This document shows positions 7,798 to 9,233 of a stretch of DNA of 9,233 nt, in pieces. The first letter of the stretch is position 1. Every line of letters begins with the position of its first letter. The position numbers and the translations under genes were made by a program. Source of the DNA: JAFGCY01 sp964609245 (GTDB lineage Bacteria; 4484-113; JAFGCY01); contig CAZSSB010000076.1 of the NCBI GenBank assembly GCA_964609245.1, positions 1 to 9,233 of the forward strand, in the 5' to 3' direction. The notes beneath the pieces were generated by a model. It was not told where the DNA came from. It saw nothing but the letters and a program-made list of their open reading frames with translations, and searched no databases.

Positions 7798-7859
7798 GGG
7801 GATAGGGGACAGGGGACAGGGCTTAGGTTCCAGGTTCAAGGTTCAAGGGGACAGGGGAA
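7797..7859 (+). repeat. Nine in-phase 7-base repeats (AGGNNNN)
   Basis: Nine consecutive heptads all start AGG: AGGGGAT, AGGGGAC, AGGGGAC, AGGGCTT, AGGTTCC, AGGTTCA, AGGTTCA, AGGGGAC and AGGGGAA. The first A is the last base of the ATPase stop codon. The 7-base period rules out a coding constraint. Two unit types alternate in blocks (GGGGAC and GGTTCA), as expected from slipped-strand growth. Heptamer tandem repeats (STRR) are known in filamentous cyanobacteria; similarity here is of form only. Confidence 0.85.
7798..7821 (+). other. G-quadruplex motif directly after the ATPase stop codon
   Basis: Four G-runs (7798-7801, 7805-7808, 7812-7815 and 7819-7821) are separated by three 3-base loops (ATA, ACA, ACA). 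This meets the standard G3+N1-7 rule on the RNA-sense strand. It could stall polymerase or shield the 3' end of the mRNA. No other terminator is visible for this gene. Confidence 0.6.
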
Positions 7860-7919
7860 GTCCGGAGTCCGCGCTGAACCCCGGTAGCCGCGAATCCTGG
7901 TCGCAGCGGATCAGCAGAC

Positions 7920-7940
7920 GCGAAGAGGCTTCGCCCCTAC
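7920..7940 (-). repeat. GTAG hairpin 1 (minus orientation)
   Basis: GCGAAG (7920-7925) pairs with CTTCGC (7929-7934) around AGG. CTAC (7937-7940) is the GTAG foot read on the minus strand. Confidence 0.6.
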
Positions 7941-7970
7941 CGTAGCGGCGGCCGCCGTGCCGCCGGATTC
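7940..7970 (+). repeat. Left arm of a perfect 31-base inverted repeat, itself a GTAG hairpin
   Basis: After CC, GTAG (7942-7945) leads to CGGCGGC (7946-7952) pairing with GCCGCCG (7959-7965), then GATTC. Bases 7946-7957 are also a perfect 12-base palindrome. The whole 31 bases recur exactly, inverted, at 8379-8409. Confidence 0.85.
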
Positions 7971-7976
7971 CGATTC

Positions 7977-8000
7977 GTAGGGTCGAGGCTTGCCTCGACC
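7977..8000 (+). repeat. GTAG hairpin 3 (plus orientation)
   Basis: GTAG (7977-7980) is followed by GGTCGAGGC (7981-7989), loop TT and GCCTCGACC (7992-8000), a perfect 9-base-pair stem. It is the sister of the minus-strand hairpin at 8095-8118, differing by one swapped base pair. Confidence 0.75.
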
Positions 8001-8010
8001 ACATTTGAAG

Positions 8011-8031
8011 GTAGGCTGGGCGGGCCCAGCC
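8011..8031 (+). repeat. GTAG hairpin 4 (plus orientation)
   Basis: GTAG (8011-8014) runs into the stem GGCTGGGC (8014-8021), loop GG and GCCCAGCC (8024-8031). It is a perfect 8-base-pair stem unrelated in sequence to hairpin 3. Confidence 0.7.
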
Positions 8032-8064
8032 CTGGTCACAAGCAACGGGTCCGTATTTCGTAAT

Positions 8065-8087
8065 GCGCGGATGAGATCCGCGCCTAC
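8065..8087 (-). repeat. GTAG hairpin 5 (minus orientation)
   Basis: GCGCGGAT (8065-8072), loop GAG and ATCCGCGC (8076-8083) form a perfect 8-base-pair stem. CTAC (8084-8087) is the foot. Confidence 0.72.
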
Positions 8088-8094
8088 CTTGTGT

Positions 8095-8118
8095 GGGCGA
8101 GGCAAGCCTCGCCCCTAC
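8095..8118 (-). repeat. GTAG hairpin 6 (minus orientation)
   Basis: GGGCGAGGC (8095-8103), loop AA and GCCTCGCCC (8106-8114) form a perfect 9-base-pair stem. CTAC (8115-8118) is the foot. Read on the minus strand it matches hairpin 3 except for a compensated pair in the stem. Confidence 0.75.
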
Positions 8119-8128
8119 CGGCGGTTTC

Positions 8129-8153
8129 CTCTGTGATCTCTGTGTCCTCTGTG
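8129..8153. repeat. Three CTCTGTG repeats with a 9-base period
   Basis: CTCTGTG occurs at 8129-8135, 8138-8144 and 8147-8153, exactly 9 bases apart, with two variable bases between copies. It does not resemble the hairpins around it. Read as protein on the minus strand it would give low-complexity Thr/Glu or Arg/His-rich text, not a real gene. Confidence 0.65.
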
Positions 8154-8169
8154 TTCCCCAGTCCGGTGC

Positions 8170-8191
8170 GGACGGGCACACAGACCCGTCC
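8170..8191 (-). repeat. Hairpin 7, degenerate foot
   Basis: GGACGGG (8170-8176) pairs with CCCGTCC (8185-8191) around an 8-base loop. The expected CTAC foot is not present. The minus strand reads GTGG at the base of the stem, which may be a decayed GTAG. Confidence 0.4.
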
Positions 8192-8251
8192 CACCCCGCA
8201 TGCCGGCGCTCCCAGAGCATCGCAGGCAAGCCGCCCGCGCCACTGAGGATG

Positions 8252-8276
8252 GTAGCCAGGGGTCCCTGACCCCTGG
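8252..8276 (+). repeat. GTAG hairpin 8 (plus orientation)
   Basis: GTAG (8252-8255) is followed by CCAGGGGTC (8256-8264), loop CCT and GACCCCTGG (8268-8276), a perfect 9-base-pair stem of another sequence family. Confidence 0.75.
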
Positions 8277-8289
8277 ACATATGAAAGGT

Positions 8290-8314
8290 CGGCGGGTCGG
8301 AGACCCGCCGCTAC
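8290..8314 (-). repeat. GTAG hairpin 9 (minus orientation)
   Basis: CGGCGGGTC (8290-8298), loop GGA and GACCCGCCG (8302-8310) form a perfect 9-base-pair stem. CTAC (8311-8314) is the foot. It faces hairpin 8 head to head, 13 bases apart, like a BIME pair. Confidence 0.75.
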
Positions 8315-8321
8315 CGGGGAC

Positions 8322-8341
8322 GGGCGGCATGAATGCCTCCC
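8322..8341 (-). repeat. Hairpin 10, no GTAG foot
   Basis: GGGCGGCAT (8322-8330) and ATGCCTCCC (8333-8341) pair around GA, with one mismatch at C8325/T8338. No GTAG or CTAC is attached, so it may be a decayed copy. Confidence 0.4.
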
Positions 8342-8378
8342 CTGCCCGGGATGCCGTGCACAGCCTTTTACGCCGTCA

Positions 8379-8409
8379 GAATCCGGCGGCACGGCGGCCG
8401 CCGCTACGG
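8379..8409 (-). repeat. Right arm of the 31-base inverted repeat
   Basis: This is an exact reverse complement of 7940-7970, with its GTAG foot at 8404-8407 read on the minus strand. It overlaps the 3' end of the FadL-family gene. Bases 8409-8407 are that gene's last codon (CCG, Pro) and 8406-8404 its stop (TAG). Confidence 0.85.
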
Positions 8410-9233
8410 GCACAATGCGCTGTAGGTGCGGCAGCCGTCCGCGCCGTCGGGCACCACGATGCAGCCGTCGCAGCCGCAGCGCGGTGCTTCCTCCTCGCAC
8501 TCCTCGTCGCAGTCGCCGCCGAAGGTCCAGCTGAGGCCGACGCCCAGCTGCCAGCTGCCATGGCTCAGGGAATAGGGCTGGCCCGCGCCGAGCAGCTGGT
8601 TGAACGTGTTGTCCGCGCTGCTCAGGCGCGTCACCTCGGGCGTATAGACCGCGCCCGTGACCAGGCTGAAGCCCTCACTCAGTTCCTGCTCCCAGCCGGC
8701 GGTGTAGTGCCATTCACTGATCGCGGGATAGAGCGGACTGAGCGTCTCGTCGGGCACCGGTGACTTTGCGTAGTTCATGCCCAGCCGCCAGACGGTCTCG
8801 TCCGTGCCGCGTGGCCGGTACTCGGCGCCCAGCACGTAGACATCCTGGTCGAGCCAGTCCATCGCCAGGCCCAGCGGCTCGCCCTGGGGCGGCACGAAGC
8901 TGATTGTCTCGTCGTTTCCGCTCCAGAGCAGCCGGCGGTACTCGGCCAGCGCCGTCCACTCGCAGTCCAGCTGGTGCGACACGCCGATGCCGTACTGCTC
9001 GGGAAACTGGAAGCCCTCGATGCTGGTGCCGGGGATCGGCGCCAGGGCTCCCTGCTGGGTGAACCCCGGAGCAATCGTCAGCACGCCGTCGGTGATATCC
9101 AGGTGCGTGCGGCTGCGCCAGTAGGCCCCCAGCGCAGTGTCCTCGCCGGCGCGGTGGAAGATGCCCGCGCGCGCCGCCCAGCCTTCGCCATGGGGCTTGT
9201 CAAGGCTGTAGCCCAGCGTGCTGCCCAGGATGT
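8404..9233 (-). CDS. FadL/OmpP1/TodX-family outer-membrane protein, C-terminal part
   Basis: The frame stays open to the right edge, so the N-terminus is outside the window; 275 residues are visible. FadL-family proteins are 14-strand outer-membrane barrels that take up long-chain fatty acids or other hydrophobic compounds. Diagnostic parts, in order, are GWAARAGIFHRAGEDTALG followed by YWRSRTHLDITDG (the family's gvyrs-k strand pair), PEQYGIGVSHQLDCEWTALAEYRRLLWS, DVYVLGAEYRP to WRLGMNYAKSPVPDETLSPLYPA, and the last strand WQLGVGLSWTF ending in the usual aromatic Phe. The protein does not stop there. A tail of about 38 residues with seven cysteines and an acidic run (CDEECEEEAPRCGCDGC) follows, and its last codon and stop come from the 31-base repeat. 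Substrate unknown. Confidence 0.8.
   Translation of the reverse strand, partial: ILGSTLGYSLDKPHGEGWAARAGIFHRAGEDTALGAYWRSRTHLDITDGVLTIAPGFTQQGALAPIPGTSIEGFQFPEQYGIGVSHQLDCEWTALAEYRRLLWSGNDETISFVPPQGEPLGLAMDWLDQDVYVLGAEYRPRGTDETVWRLGMNYAKSPVPDETLSPLYPAISEWHYTAGWEQELSEGFSLVTGAVYTPEVTRLSSADNTFNQLLGAGQPYSLSHGSWQLGVGLSWTFGGDCDEECEEEAPRCGCDGCIVVPDGADGCRTYSALCP

Larger units (their letters stand above)
7797..8409. repeat. Composite GTAG-hairpin (REP/BIME-like) repeat cluster
   Basis: The whole space between the convergent ATPase and FadL-family genes is filled with short repeats and no credible gene. After the heptads come at least nine stem-loops, most with GTAG at the 5' foot on the plus strand (7942, 7977, 8011, 8252) or on the minus strand (CTAC ending at 7940, 8087, 8118, 8314 and 8407). 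A GTAG foot plus a GC-rich hairpin, in mixed orientation between convergent genes, is the known layout of REP sequences and BIMEs, which RAYT transposases recognise. Here the stems differ between copies, so several families seem to be nested. No transposase gene is in the window. Confidence 0.75.

Noticed and set aside
6739..7839. A 366-codon minus-strand open frame antisense to the ABC ATPase
   Set aside because: It is a complement of a gene with all ABC motifs, and is rich in Val, Asp, Leu and His repeats with no domain.
7843..8280. A minus-strand open frame of 145 codons across the repeat cluster
   Set aside because: It is made of hairpin repeats and the CTCTGTG array. It has no plausible ribosome-binding site and gives repeat-derived text such as QRTQRSQRK.
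7920..8409. CRISPR array
   Set aside because: The repeats differ in stem sequence and orientation, and spacers are irregular. There is no constant 24-40 base repeat and no cas gene.
7940..8409. Integron cassette attC sites
   Set aside because: The hairpins lack the GTTRRRY and RYYYAAC cores, and no cassette gene or integrase is present.
7932..8417. MITE or IS with target-site duplication
   Set aside because: The flanks (CGCCCCTA on the left, GGCACAAT on the right) do not match, and no transposase lies between the 31-base arms. A REP/BIME reading fits better, though a MITE-like origin cannot be excluded.
8200..8763. A plus-strand open frame of 187 codons entering the FadL-family gene
   Set aside because: Half of it is repeats and the rest is antisense to a gene with clear barrel motifs.
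8404..9084. Complete gene starting at GTG 9084
   Set aside because: The frame remains open to the window edge, and the residues before 9084 (GWAARAGIFHRAGEDTALG) match the FadL family, so the gene is partial and begins further right.

Overview
The window is a high-GC (roughly two-thirds G+C by eye), densely packed bacterial chromosome segment. It looks Gram-negative and diderm: there is a FadL-family outer-membrane barrel, a lipoprotein-type PstS and an exported protein with a Sec signal. Bacterial gatB, a pst phosphate-uptake operon and GTAG-headed intergenic hairpins fit an uncultivated proteobacterial, myxococcal, planctomycete or similar lineage. I cannot fix the phylum from the sequence.

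Layout, left to right. Bases 19-1461 (+) are gatB, with a TACAAT -10-like box placed so that the transcript may be leaderless. Bases 1462-1898 are a non-coding, AT-richer gap with several small inverted repeats and a good sigma70-type promoter (TTGACT, 17 bases, TAGCAT). Bases 1899-5262 (+) are a tight pstS-pstC-pstA-pstB operon: two 4-base start/stop overlaps, one 15-base gap, and no phoU, phoB or phoR in view. It ends on a CTAG tetranucleotide that is also the stop of a gene coming the other way. That gene, 5259-6353 (-), encodes an exported protein of unknown function with FG-GAP-like repeats. It is translationally coupled to an upstream YCII-domain gene at 6356-6700 (-). A divergent promoter region (6701-6864) leads to an ABC-2-type ATPase at 6865-7797 (+), which has no permease partner in the window.

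Bases 7797-8409 are the most unusual part. This gap between two convergent genes is packed with non-coding structure. It starts, on the last base of the ATPase stop codon, with nine in-phase 7-base repeats whose first four G-runs form a G-quadruplex motif. Then comes a mixed cluster of about ten short hairpins. Most carry a GTAG tetranucleotide at the 5' foot, on one strand or the other, and the cluster is bounded by a perfect 31-base inverted repeat. This is the architecture of REP/BIME elements, mobilised in trans by REP-associated tyrosine transposases (RAYTs), but several different stem families sit side by side. One hairpin pair shows a compensatory base-pair change. A 9-base-period CTCTGTG repeat lies inside the cluster. 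The right end of the cluster supplies the last codon and the stop of the FadL-family gene (8404 to beyond 9233, -), which has a cysteine-rich tail after its last barrel strand.

The protein-coding genes themselves are mostly ordinary. The case for something little described rests on the 613-base structured repeat cluster and the way it abuts both flanking gene ends.
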